From Alphaproteobacteria bacterium (GTDB lineage: Bacteria > Pseudomonadota > Alphaproteobacteria > Acetobacterales > Acetobacteraceae): a stretch of DNA of 46,372 bases. The DNA lies in NCBI GenBank assembly GCA_017307285.1, contig JAFKFI010000115.1, forward strand, positions 1 through 46,372, given 5' to 3'. The notes beneath the pieces are model-generated. The model made no database searches. It saw nothing but the letters and a program-made list of their open reading frames with translations, and was not told the origin of the DNA. The position numbers and the translations under genes are program-made. This document shows, piece after piece, positions 9,059 through 17,085 of the stretch; positions within the stretch are counted from its first letter, which is position 1, and every line of letters starts with the position of its first letter.

Positions 9059-9694
9059 TCATCCCATCCCCGGCTTTGCCATGCCGATCCGTCCGATGAA
9101 CGGGCCGGCCACCAGCAGACTGTCACCGCTGCGCTTAAGCGGCAGTGCGGGCAGTGGGCGCGGCGCCGGCCCGAACACCACTCGAGCACCATGTTTGGGA
9201 TCGAATTGGGATTGGTGGCACGGACACTGGAAGACCTGCTTGTCCGGGATCCACCCCGCCACCGTACATTGCGCATGGGTGCAGATCGCCGAGAATGCGA
9301 TGATCCCTTCCGCCGCGTGCGGCTTGTCTTCTTCGCCGAGCACAGCCGGATCGAACCGGACCAGCAGCACTTGATTGAAGCGCGATCCGTCGTGCAGGGC
9401 TTTCGTCTCGAAATCCTGGGGCCAGGCGAGGGTCGGCGGGTCCCCGGCCTTGAGATCGGCGGGCTGGATGGTCTGACCTTTGCGCTCGCCCTCGAAGTAC
9501 GCCAGCAGGTCGCCGGCTTTCGGCCGCGTGCTGCTCGCCGAATTGTCCTCGGCTTGTGCGCCGGCCGAGAGCATCGCGAGCGTCGCGGCCATGCCGGCAC
9601 ACAGAACGCAGCGTCGGTCGGGATCCGTCGCCTGATCGCGGGCGTTCGATTGCTCTGTCAAGGTATGTAAGCCATCCTGAACGATGCGCGACAT
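9059..9694 (-). CDS. exported Rieske [2Fe-2S] protein
   Basis: A 211-residue protein with a C-terminal Rieske domain. Cluster ligands are in CTHAQC and CPCHQSQFD (Cys-x-His and Cys-x-Cys-His), with the two extra cysteines that form the stabilising disulfide. The N-terminus looks like a Tat-type signal or anchor: an arginine pair (DPDRRCVLCAG), then a hydrophobic run (MAATLAMLSAGAQA). I chose the ATG at 9694 because GGGAG lies just before it; 9706 is also possible. The region between anchor and Rieske domain resembles the iron-sulfur subunits of ubiquinol-cytochrome c reductases or arsenite-oxidase-like small subunits. No cytochrome b or molybdoprotein partner is next to it, so it may be a stray electron-transfer subunit. 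Its stop lies 167 bp from the ArsR pseudogene. Confidence 0.85.
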   Translation of the reverse strand: MSRIVQDGLHTLTEQSNARDQATDPDRRCVLCAGMAATLAMLSAGAQAEDNSASSTRPKAGDLLAYFEGERKGQTIQPADLKAGDPPTLAWPQDFETKALHDGSRFNQVLLVRFDPAVLGEEDKPHAAEGIIAFSAICTHAQCTVAGWIPDKQVFQCPCHQSQFDPKHGARVVFGPAPRPLPALPLKRSGDSLLVAGPFIGRIGMAKPGMG

Positions 9695-9882
9695 GCCCGC
9701 TCCCATCCTGAAAACCTCAGCACAGCCGGAGGGAGGGGCGGGGGAATCGTCTTTCATGCAATACCAGCCGAGCCCAGTCCGAAGCGGCCCTTGCCTTCCC
9801 ATCGCATTTTCCACGCTTGCCCGGGAGCTTGGTGACGCCAAGCCGCTCCGAGCAGCCGAGTGTCGCCAAGCGCTGTGTCCTG

Positions 9883-10647
9883 CTATTCGTTGCGCTTACT
9901 CGCGGAGAGGTTTTCGAGCCGCAGGAGGAGAACGACAGGGTTAGCGTCGAGATAGAGGGCGAGCCCACCAACAAGGGCTGTCCTGCTCATAACCTCGCCA
10001 TCACCGCGCTTGAGGTAGATCTCCTTGATGCGCTGGGTATCCAAGGCGGTCAGGCCGACGACTGCGATCACCGCCATCACCGAGAGCGCGAATTGCACCG
10101 CTGTCGAAGCCAGGAAGATATGGACGATGCCCGCAAGCACCACACCCACGACACCCATTCCGAGGAAATGCTTTGATTTCGACAGATCGGTTCTGGTCAC
10201 GTATCCGTACACGCTCGTCACGGAGAAGGTTCCGGCGGCGATGAAGGACAGAGGAGCGAGGCTCGTTCCGGTGTAGACCAGGGAGATGCAGCCGAACGTA
10301 AAGCCCGTTAGCGCCGAACAGGTCCAAGCGGTTGCGTGTGCGGCGGAGAGACTCAGGTCGTCGATGCTTAGCCAAAGAAGCATGACCAGCGCCAAGGGCG
10401 CCAGCAGGAGTAGCCACAGGAAAGGCATGAAGAAGGGGGGCGTCAAATTGACCATCGCGGCGTGGAACCCGGAATACGTCACGACGTAGGCGGCAAGCCC
10501 AGTTACCGCCAGACCGCACGCCACGTAGTCGTAGACCTCGAGCATATACCGGTGCAGCCCCAGATCGGTCTCGCCCGGGTGCCGTCGCGCGGCAAACGGG
10601 ATCATTCGGAATCTTGGCAACCATGAGCCGTGCAGATGGTACTTCAT
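9883..10647 (-). CDS. BI-1/YccA-family integral membrane protein (copy 1)
   Basis: A 254-residue Bax-inhibitor-1 family protein with about seven membrane segments. The family hallmark YGYVTRTDLSKSKHFLGMG sits before the last helices, and the GLTALDTQRIKEIYLK loop near the C-terminus carries the expected aspartate. The ATG at 10647 follows a strong GGGGG-rich ribosome site. Bacterial members act as pH-sensitive Ca2+ leak channels or interact with FtsH and membrane stress systems; the role here is unknown. A second, more canonical copy lies at 30833-31609. This copy has a shortened first lumenal loop and lacks the usual C-terminal aromatic helix (it ends VVLLLRLENLSASKRNE), so it is the more diverged one. 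Confidence 0.88.
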   Translation of the reverse strand: MKYHLHGSWLPRFRMIPFAARRHPGETDLGLHRYMLEVYDYVACGLAVTGLAAYVVTYSGFHAAMVNLTPPFFMPFLWLLLLAPLALVMLLWLSIDDLSLSAAHATAWTCSALTGFTFGCISLVYTGTSLAPLSFIAAGTFSVTSVYGYVTRTDLSKSKHFLGMGVVGVVLAGIVHIFLASTAVQFALSVMAVIAVVGLTALDTQRIKEIYLKRGDGEVMSRTALVGGLALYLDANPVVLLLRLENLSASKRNE

Positions 10648-11230
10648 GGACACCCCCTTCGAAGACCATGATAGAAGGGAAGGGTCCTCGAACACGGCTG
10701 GTGCGCGGGAACGGCGGGACAGTGATCAGTAGGAAGTGCGAAAGCGCACGACGACGGCCATGATCGCGGCGCCCGTCGCCGTTGAGCATCTTCGCGGACG
10801 CTGTGCCGGTCGCTGTTCGCGAGGCTGCGGAGTTTCGTCCGACGCGATTTGGGAGATCCGGCTGGCCGGAGGGCTGCTCTTGGAAATCCCGCTTGCTCCG
10901 CTGATGCAGAAAGACGGCAAGCCCTTAGCGCGTGCTGACCGTTGCTTGGGATCTGCTTGGAGACTTGATGGCCAGTATCCATCGTCGTCTTCCTCCATAG
11001 ATGACGATAGGCCCTCGCGCAACGGCAGGTCAAGGCGAGTTCTTCAACTTCTTTTTCTGATAACCGCCTTCCTCAGCCATGCATCTGGAGTTGATGACCT
11101 TTCCCCATCTTCAACGATCGGTAGCTGCTGCGATCCGCCGAGGGACATCAAGGCGAACACCTCGGCCTGAAACGAAGTTGTCGCTTCTGGTGAGCATGGC
11201 GACGTCGTCGGAGGATCGTCGATCTGCAGA
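10648..11230. other. 583-bp stretch without a supported gene
   Basis: It lies between the BI-1 gene and the 3' end of the ctaD pseudogene. Several overlapping frames of 60-144 codons exist on both strands, but none gives a coherent protein. A minus-strand GGAGGAAG sits before an ATG near 11004, which could have started a small gene, yet its product (MDTGHQVSKQIP...) has no family I know and low-complexity basic composition. I read it as eroded intergenic DNA. Confidence 0.45.
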
Positions 11231-12579
11231 TCAGCGAATCCGCGGCAGTTCCTCGAAGGTGTGAAAGGGCGGCGGCGAGGACAATGTCCATTCCAACGTC
11301 GTGGCGCCCTCGCCCCAGAACTCCGAATATTGCCGGCCAGACATCTTGCCAATCCAGTAATAGAAACCGGCGAAGATACCGAACACGAAGCCGAGTGACA
11401 GCACGTAATGAAAATGCGCCACGACATAATACGTATTGTGCACGATCTGGCCGATGCCGGCACTGGCGAGGACCACGCCGGTGACGCCGCCAATCGTAAA
11501 CACGAAGATGAACCCGATCGCCCACAGCATCGGTACTCTGAATTCGATCGACCCGCCCCACATGGTGGCGATCCAGGAGAAGATCTTGATGCCCGTCGGC
11601 ACCGCAATGACCATCGTCGCCGCCATAAAGTACGCGCGCGTACCAACGTCGATTCCGGAGACAAACATGTGGTGCGCCCATACGACCGAGCCGATGAAGC
11701 CGATCGCGATCATCGCATAGACCATCCCGAGATAGCCAAACACCGGCTTCTTGCTGAAGGTCGAGACGACGTGGCTGACCATGCCGAAGGCCGGCAGGAT
11801 CATGATGTAGACTTCAGGGTGACCGAAGAACCAGAACAGGTGCTGGAATAGCACCGGATCGCCGCCGCCCGCTGGATCAAAGAATGAGGTGCCAAAGTTG
11901 CGGTCGGATATCTGCATGGTCACCGCGGCGGCCAGCACCGGCACCGCCAGCAGCAGTAGGAACGCGGTCACCAACTCGGACCAGACGAAGAGCGGCATCT
12001 TGTGTAGCGTCATGCCGGGAGCGCGCATGTTGAAGATCGTGGTGATGAAGTTGATCGCGCCGAGCAGCGAGCTGGCGCCGGCCAGATGCAGCGCGAACAG
12101 CGTGAAATCCATCCCCGGCCCAGGCTCGTAGGTCATGTTCGAAAGCGGCGGATAGAGCGACCAGCCAGTGCCGGACTCGCCCAGCAGCAACCCGGTGAGA
12201 AGCATGCCGAGGGCCGGGGGCAACAGCCAGAAACTGAGATTGTTCAGCCGCGGAAAGGCCATGTCCGGCGCACCGATCATCAGCGGGATGAACCAATTGC
12301 CGAAGCCGCCGATCAAGGCCGGCATGATGGTCATGAAGATCATGATCAGGCCGTGGCTGGTGACGAGCGTGTCCCGCTCCTGGCCGTTGGCGACCAACGT
12401 GTTACCCGGATGCTGCAGTTGTGCCCGCATGATCTCCGAAAGGATGCCGCCGACCACGCCGGACAGCACGGCGAAGCACTGCCGATGTCCTTGTGGTTGG
12501 TGCTGAATAGCCACCGCGTCGCGAAGCCGGGCCCGTGGTCGTGGTGGGCATGCGCGTGGTCGTGGGTGGTTATCGACAT
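11231..12579 (-). pseudogene. ctaD: cytochrome c oxidase subunit I, broken by a frameshift and an internal deletion
   Basis: Recognisable heme-copper oxidase subunit I. The N-terminus is in one frame ([18 protein letters not shown], then FSTNHKDIG). At about 12479 the frame shifts: the bases for the usual TLYL segment are replaced by two bases (10 bp net loss), and the protein resumes in another frame at [15 protein letters not shown]. From there all metal ligands survive: TSHGLIMIF (heme a), [14 protein letters not shown] (CuB), the HH pair, and [16 protein letters not shown] (two hemes). A second lesion sits near 11313, where SEFWG joins [15 protein letters not shown] directly. The family has about 75 more residues here, covering the last two helices. 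The gene cannot make a working oxidase. No intact subunit II or III is nearby, though CtaG, SCO and cytochrome c genes are. Confidence 0.88.
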
Positions 12580-13271
12580 CTCTACGCCTCATCACCGCAC
12601 GGCCTGCCTCAGTCGTGCGCTTCTTGTGTCGCGGCGACAGGTTGCGGGTTACTCGGCCGGTGGTTCCTTAATCGTCTTTCTTGCTCCCCTGCGCGGCCGC
12701 GAGTGGTTTCGGGCGAGCCGGCCGTCGCCTGGCTCCGCCACAGGAGTCTCCGCCCCATCGTGGTACGACCCAGGATCAGCATCCACTGCGGCTGACGCCG
12801 GAAATCTCGCTTACGGGTTTCCATCGCTGGAGGGTCAATCGGGCTGAGCGGGACGTGCCTGCTCTAATTGGGCAGGGCGGGCTGCTCCCGGCTTTGTGGC
12901 TATTGCAGTTCTTCTCGGCGGGTTTGCGACTGCCCCGCGTCAGGCGCCCAGCATCATCCTCACCGAACAACCAGGGCCGATTCCGACATTGTGAGCCGGA
13001 CCATGTGTACATACCAACCGGCTCCCGTGCGTTCGGCCCGGTAATCTGTCCAGAAATCACTTGCGATCCTTCGGGCAGGATGAGGACTATGAGGTCAGTT
13101 ATGGCTCCCACGCGCCGCTACGTGCCGCTGCTATGCATGTGCTGCCAGGGCAGGCTCGATCCAGGTTGGCTGCCCAGGGGGAAGTGTCGTGTTTGGGATA
13201 CGGGGGAACCCTTGAGCGGTCACTGGGAGGCGCCTTTGCGGTCACCGGCCTACAGGGCGGGACGAGGGTCA
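12580..13271. other. stretch without an intact gene; contains one MerR-type site
   Basis: Upstream of the dead ctaD the minus strand reads a short tail ending [13 protein letters not shown] and a stop 18 bp before the former ctaD start. It could be the extreme C-terminus of a lost subunit II gene, but too little remains to say. The MerR-type promoter-like site is at 12808-12838. The rest, up to the cytochrome c start, shows no supported gene. Confidence 0.45.
12808..12838 (-). promoter_or_regulatory. CueR/MerR-like promoter, site C
   Basis: On the minus strand: TTGACC (12838-12833), a 19-bp spacer starting CTCCAGCGATGG, then a weak -10 (TAAGCG). The stretch TTGACCYTCCAGCG is shared with sites A (25751) and B (32177), which lie before recognisable genes. 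The 19-bp spacer is the hallmark of MerR-family activated promoters. It points left, toward degraded sequence and the ctaD pseudogene, so its original target seems lost. Confidence 0.55.
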
Positions 13272-14021
13272 ATGGGCCGTTTGATCCGAGGGCAGACGGA
13301 CAATCCTTCAGGCAAAAGAGGCCGGCCGGACCGACGCGCCCGCGGCATGGCGATTCTGGTCTTCACTGCGACGTTCGCCAGCTTCAGCAGCGCCAGGGCG
13401 ACCGGTGACCCGGCGCGCGGCGCCAAGGAGTTCGGCGTCTGTGCCGCGTGCCACTCGCTGAACCCCGAGCTCAACAAGACCGGGCCGAGCCTGGCGACCG
13501 TCTGGGGCCGAAAAGCAGGGGGCCTCCCGAGCTTTGGCCGCTACTCGCCAGCCCTTAAGGGATCCGGGGCGGTATGGAACGAAGCGAGCCTGGACGGCTG
13601 GCTGATCAATCCGGCCGGGTACATCCCGAACAACAATATGACCTTTCCAGGCATCCCGGACGCAAAGGTCCGCACGGACATTATCGCCTTCCTGAAGGCG
13701 GTGGGCGAGACCGGGCGCGGCGGCCCGCCGGTCGACATTCCGGCCGCCTACACTGCGACACCGCTCAATCTGAGAGAGCTAAAGCCCGACCAAGAGGTCA
13801 CCGCGATCCGGTCCTGCCGCGACTCTTACTTCGTGGCGACGGCAGACGGACGAATCCGCCCATTCTGGGACGAGAGCCTGCGGTTCGAGACCGATGCGAG
13901 CCCGTTGGGGCCGTTTCCCGGCAAGCCGGCGATCCTCCCGTCCGGCATGCTGGGCGATCGCGCCGCGGTGATTTTCGCACAACCGTCCGAAATCAGCTCG
14001 TTCATCAGGCAGAAATGCTGA
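13272..14021 (+). CDS. exported c-type cytochrome with an extra C-terminal domain
   Basis: A 249-residue protein. After an unusually long basic N-region (residues 1-25) comes a hydrophobic signal (AILVFTATFASFSSARA). The class I cytochrome c domain follows: heme site CAACH (FGVCAACHSLN), then the conserved GPSLATVWGRKAGG, and a Met axial ligand candidate in YIPNNNMTFPGIPD, with the closing helix VRTDIIAFLKAV. After a proline-rich linker, about 90 further residues form a second domain with two cysteines (IRSCRDSYFVATADGRIRPF and the terminal IRQKC). I do not recognise that tail. The ATG at 13272 has a GAGGG ribosome site; an internal ATG at 13347 is possible but lacks one. It likely shuttles electrons to an oxidase or to the neighbouring multicopper oxidase (inference). 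Confidence 0.85.
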   Translation: MGRLIRGQTDNPSGKRGRPDRRARGMAILVFTATFASFSSARATGDPARGAKEFGVCAACHSLNPELNKTGPSLATVWGRKAGGLPSFGRYSPALKGSGAVWNEASLDGWLINPAGYIPNNNMTFPGIPDAKVRTDIIAFLKAVGETGRGGPPVDIPAAYTATPLNLRELKPDQEVTAIRSCRDSYFVATADGRIRPFWDESLRFETDASPLGPFPGKPAILPSGMLGDRAAVIFAQPSEISSFIRQKC

Positions 14022-14196
14022 ACTTGCTCCGGTATCGGCAACCCTGGATCGCGGCCGGCGGCGCCATGAAAGGCATCGCGCCAACGACTGTACGCCCCGT
14101 TCCGCGCCGCGCCGGGATCGGCATGAACAAAAGTTTCAACCGCGTTCACCCTGACGTCATCGGCTGACGGCGCAAGGTGTTGCAGCCGACCGGGAG

Positions 14197-14224
14197 TTGA
14201 TCCGGGTGGCGCGAGGAGTATATG
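14197..14224 (+). promoter_or_regulatory. promoter abutting the start codon of the 14232 gene
   Basis: TTGATC (14197-14202), a 16-bp spacer, then TATATG (14219-14224). Only seven bases separate the -10 from the ATG at 14232, so transcription should begin at or next to the start codon. The same TTGATC-16-TATATT arrangement precedes the homologous gene at 36266. A GAGGGG run between -10 and ATG could act as a ribosome site only if transcription started further upstream. Confidence 0.6.
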
Positions 14225-14231
14225 TGAGGGG

Positions 14232-14576
14232 ATGTTGCGCAAGCTGCGTTCTATTGCTGTGGTGATCGCCATAGCCCTGGGGCTCATTGCCCAGGGGATG
14301 GGGATGCCTGCCATGGCGAGCGGCGGTGCGAACATAGCAAAAAGCGACTGTCAGCTGATGCAGAGCAAGTGCCTCGGGTCGGGCATGGATCAGCATCTTG
14401 GTATGCAGAGCTGTCAGTTGCCCTGCGTTGCTCCTGCGGCACTGCCCCGGCCGACCTTCGTTGCCGTCCCGGTCGTCTGGACCGAGCCGGAGTTTGCGGC
14501 GAGTGCCAGCGGGCTTCCGCCCGGGCTGAACCCGACGCCCGATCCTTTCCCACCCAGGTTCCTCATCCTCGCGTAA
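14232..14576 (+). CDS. small exported Cys-containing protein, leaderless-type family member 1
   Basis: A 114-residue protein with no family I can name. Residues 1-30 are a signal peptide (LRSIAVVIAIALGLIAQG, then MGMPAMAS). The mature part has four cysteines in two pairs (CQLMQSKC and CQLPC), several Met and His, then a proline-rich tail ending GLPPGLNPTPDPFPPRF. The homologue at 36266-36607 shares the signal peptide style, the second Cys pair (CQSIC) and the tail (GLSPAPDPFPPRS). A more distant relative is at 45796-46179. Cysteines with Met and export next to copper genes suggest periplasmic metal binding; this is inference. It heads the dense gene run that includes the multicopper oxidase. 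Confidence 0.75.
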   Translation: MLRKLRSIAVVIAIALGLIAQGMGMPAMASGGANIAKSDCQLMQSKCLGSGMDQHLGMQSCQLPCVAPAALPRPTFVAVPVVWTEPEFAASASGLPPGLNPTPDPFPPRFLILA

Positions 14577-14792
14577 CCGCCGCTCTGCACGAGCGGATGG
14601 CAACGGTGTGCGACCGCTGATTAGCGGGAGCCGCCGGATGTTCGACGAGGAGTCCCTTCAGGCAGACCGCTGCGGGCCGGCGCTTGCCGAGGCCGTTCAC
14701 CCTCGCGAGGGACGAAGCGGGCCAGCCTGAACCGTTCCAGCCGGCCGCGGAAGGGCCGGCGGATGGGAACGACGGATAGGAAAGGATCACAG

Positions 14793-15185
14793 ATGAACAC
14801 ACTCCCGGCACGTTCGTGCTGCCAAGGAGCATCGGGTACATCTTCGACCGGCTCCCGGTGGAGCAGCTATCTGCCGACTTGGCTGCGAGGCAGTCGGGGT
14901 ATCACTCTCGGTGCGGTGGCCCTCGCGGTCGGCGGCGCGGCGCTTGGATGGCCGTGGCTCGTCGCCCTCGGCGTCGCCCCTATTCTTCTCTCGCTCGCGC
15001 CCTGCGCGGTGATGTGCGCGCTCGGCCTCTGCATGATGGGGAAGGGCTCGAAGTCGACCGCGTCGCAGGACGCCACGACGCAGGCGGCCAACTCGAACGT
15101 CGCGCCGGCACTGCTCAACGATGAGTCCGAGCTCGTGCTGTCGTCGCAATCGGTTCCGGAGCGTCAACACGCGCTGCCGTTCTGA
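14793..15185 (+). CDS. small membrane protein, DUF2933-like (copy 1)
   Basis: A 130-residue protein starting at ATG 14793 with AAAGGAT before it. The N-terminus has a CC pair (PARSCCQG). One or two hydrophobic segments follow (ITLGAVALAVGGAALGWPWL, VALGVAPILLSLAPCAVMCA). They end in a Cys/Met-rich edge (APCAVMCALGLCMMGKG), then a hydrophilic Ser/Ala tail of about 45 residues. The order RG-helix-W-helix-PC(A/L)xM matches both copy 2 at 25841 and the general DUF2933 pattern (hydrophobic pair ending LLPCLLMH). Membrane-edge cysteines and methionines suggest copper or thiol chemistry (inference). It is probably cotranscribed with its downstream neighbours. Confidence 0.7.
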   Translation: MNTLPARSCCQGASGTSSTGSRWSSYLPTWLRGSRGITLGAVALAVGGAALGWPWLVALGVAPILLSLAPCAVMCALGLCMMGKGSKSTASQDATTQAANSNVAPALLNDESELVLSSQSVPERQHALPF

Positions 15186-15228
15186 CCGGTCCGGCCTGGA
15201 CCGACTCAATTCTCACAAGGAGCCTCAG

Positions 15229-15558
15229 ATGTACGGAAAACTGACTCGAGTTCTGGCGGCCGCGATCCTGACGATCGGGGTTGCCTCCACCACTGCCGCC
15301 CTTGCCCAAACCAATGCACCCGCTGCTCCGCCACAGCAGGCCCCCAGCCCGATGCAAGGCCAGGGGATGCAGGACCAGGGAATGATGGGTGGCCAAGGCA
15401 CGGCGAACGGCCAAGGCATGATGGGCGGCGGCGGCAACATGATGGAGATGATGGGCGCCATGACCCGGATGGCGAACACCTGCAACAGCATGATGGAGAG
15501 CGCGAAACACGGCGCGAAAGCGCCCGCCAAGCCGTCAACCGGCCCGTCGCACGGCTGA
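15229..15558 (+). CDS. Met-rich exported protein
   Basis: A 109-residue secreted protein. The signal peptide covers residues 1-26 (YGKLTRVLAAAILTIGVAST, then AALAQ). The mature part is dominated by Met, Gly and Gln: repeated QGMQDQGMMGGQG and GQGMMGGGGNMMEMMGAMTR segments hold over a dozen methionines. One Cys (ANTCNSMMES) precedes a basic tail ending in His. Such Met clusters bind Cu(I) in PcoE, CopK or CusF-like proteins and in the Met-rich insert of CueO; I infer a periplasmic copper buffer. A strong AAGGAG lies eight bases before the ATG, 43 bp after the preceding gene. It directly precedes the multicopper oxidase, which could receive copper from it. Confidence 0.82.
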   Translation: MYGKLTRVLAAAILTIGVASTTAALAQTNAPAAPPQQAPSPMQGQGMQDQGMMGGQGTANGQGMMGGGGNMMEMMGAMTRMANTCNSMMESAKHGAKAPAKPSTGPSHG

Positions 15559-15629
15559 CGACAGCGATCGCCGGAGGGGCAGGACCGTAGCCGGTTCTGC
15601 CCCGTCGGTGCCAACAGAGGAAGGCCGAA

Positions 15630-17069
15630 GTGGCAAGCATTCGACTTGGCAAGCTGAACCGTCGCCAACTCTTCACCCTTGGCGCAGGTGTCGCGACCGC
15701 CTCGCTGTTGGACCCGGCCGACGCGCCGGCAGCGCAGGCGGCGGCGGGCTCGAGTGGCGCTATCCGGCAACTCACGGCTGCTCCGTCAGAGGCGGCGCTG
15801 CGCGGCGGCGAAGCTCGCCCGACCAAGGTTTGGAGCTACAACGGCAGCGAGCCCGGGCCCGTGCTCCGAGTGCGTCAGGGCGCGCCCCTGCGCGCGCTGG
15901 TGAGAAACGGTCTGGCCGAAGGGACCACCGTGCATTGGCACGGCATCCGGCTGCCGAATGCGATGGATGGCGTGCCTGGCCTGACACAGTCTCCGATCGC
16001 CCCGGGCGGGACCTTCGAATATACCTTCACACCGCCCGATGCCGGCACCTTTTGGTACCATTCCCACGCGGACAGCGCCGTCCAGCTAGGCCGCGGCCTG
16101 GCCGGCGCGCTGATCGTCGAAGAATCCGACCCACCTTCTTTCGACCGAGATCTGCTCTGGGTGATCCAGGATTGGCGGCTCATGCAGGATGGGCAGATAG
16201 CGCCCGGCTTCGCCAATCCCATGGAAGAAGGGATGTCTGGCCGGGTCGGCAACACCGTCACGATCAACGGCCGGGTTCCGGAGGCCGTGCAGGTTCGCGC
16301 CGGGGAACGGCTGCGTCTCCGCCTGCTCAATGCGGCGAGCGCGCGCATCATGTCGCTCCGCTTCGAGGGACACCGGCCAACCGTCATCGCTCTTGATGGC
16401 CAACCCTGTGAGCCGCACGAACCGGCGAACGAACGGATCCTCCTTGGCCCTGCCATGCGGGTCGACATCGTGTTGGACGCGCTGGGTGATCCCGGCCGCA
16501 GTTACCCGGTCATTGACGATTTCTACGACCGCCTATCCTACACCCTGCTTCAGCTCGTCTACGACACCGCGCCCGCACGGCGCGCACATTCCTCGGCGGC
16601 ACCCCTTCGCCTGCCGGCCAACCCGGTGCCGCGACCGGATTTGGCATCAGCCGTATGGCATGAGCTCCGCCTGCAGGGCGGCATGATGGGCGGCACGGGG
16701 ATGGGCACGATGGCAGGCATGGGCGCGGGTGCCGCGATCTGGGCGATCAACGGCGTGTCGATGACCGGCGATGGTTCGGGCGACATGACGCCGCTCTTCA
16801 CGGTGCAGCGCGGGCGGAGCTGCATTCTCGATCTGCGGAACGAAACGGCCTGGTGGCATCCGATGCATCTGCATGGCCACAGTTTTCATGTGATCAGCCG
16901 CGATGGCGTTGCGGCGCCACACGACGAATGGAGTGACACGGTGCTGGTTCGCCCGCGCGAGACGGTGCGCGTCGCCTTCGTGGCGGACAACCCGGGTGAT
17001 TGGATGCTGCACTGCCATGTCATGGATCACCAGGTCGCTGGCCTGATGACCACGATACGCGTCGCGTGA
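15630..17069 (+). CDS. multicopper oxidase (CopA/CueO-like)
   Basis: A 479-residue periplasmic oxidase, likely acting on Cu(I). A Tat signal is present (NRRQLFTLGAGVATASLL). All copper-ligand motifs are seen in order: TVHWHGIRLPN, FWYHSHADSA, WWHPMHLHGHSFHV and MLHCHVMDHQVAGLM. The last supplies the type 1 Cys, two His and an axial Met. Three cupredoxin domains fit the length. A short Met-rich loop (GGMMGGTGMGTMAGMG, about residue 355) sits where CueO carries its Met-rich substrate-binding insert, which supports a cuprous oxidase role. The start is GTG 15630 with AGAGGAAGG upstream. SCO follows after only 16 bp, so the two are in one operon. Confidence 0.94.
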   Translation: MASIRLGKLNRRQLFTLGAGVATASLLDPADAPAAQAAAGSSGAIRQLTAAPSEAALRGGEARPTKVWSYNGSEPGPVLRVRQGAPLRALVRNGLAEGTTVHWHGIRLPNAMDGVPGLTQSPIAPGGTFEYTFTPPDAGTFWYHSHADSAVQLGRGLAGALIVEESDPPSFDRDLLWVIQDWRLMQDGQIAPGFANPMEEGMSGRVGNTVTINGRVPEAVQVRAGERLRLRLLNAASARIMSLRFEGHRPTVIALDGQPCEPHEPANERILLGPAMRVDIVLDALGDPGRSYPVIDDFYDRLSYTLLQLVYDTAPARRAHSSAAPLRLPANPVPRPDLASAVWHELRLQGGMMGGTGMGTMAGMGAGAAIWAINGVSMTGDGSGDMTPLFTVQRGRSCILDLRNETAWWHPMHLHGHSFHVISRDGVAAPHDEWSDTVLVRPRETVRVAFVADNPGDWMLHCHVMDHQVAGLMTTIRVA

Positions 17070-17085
17070 ACTCGGGAGGTTTCTC

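Noticed and set aside
10726-11033. Small minus-strand gene after GGAGGAAG near 11004
   Set aside because: A ribosome-like site is present, but the product is low-complexity and unlike any known protein; three overlapping frames are equally open.
14725-14757. Fourth possible CueR-like site before the 14793 gene (GTTCCAGCC...GGAAGGG)
   Set aside because: The -35 is TGAACC rather than TTGACC and no -10 lies at 19 bp; too weak to call.
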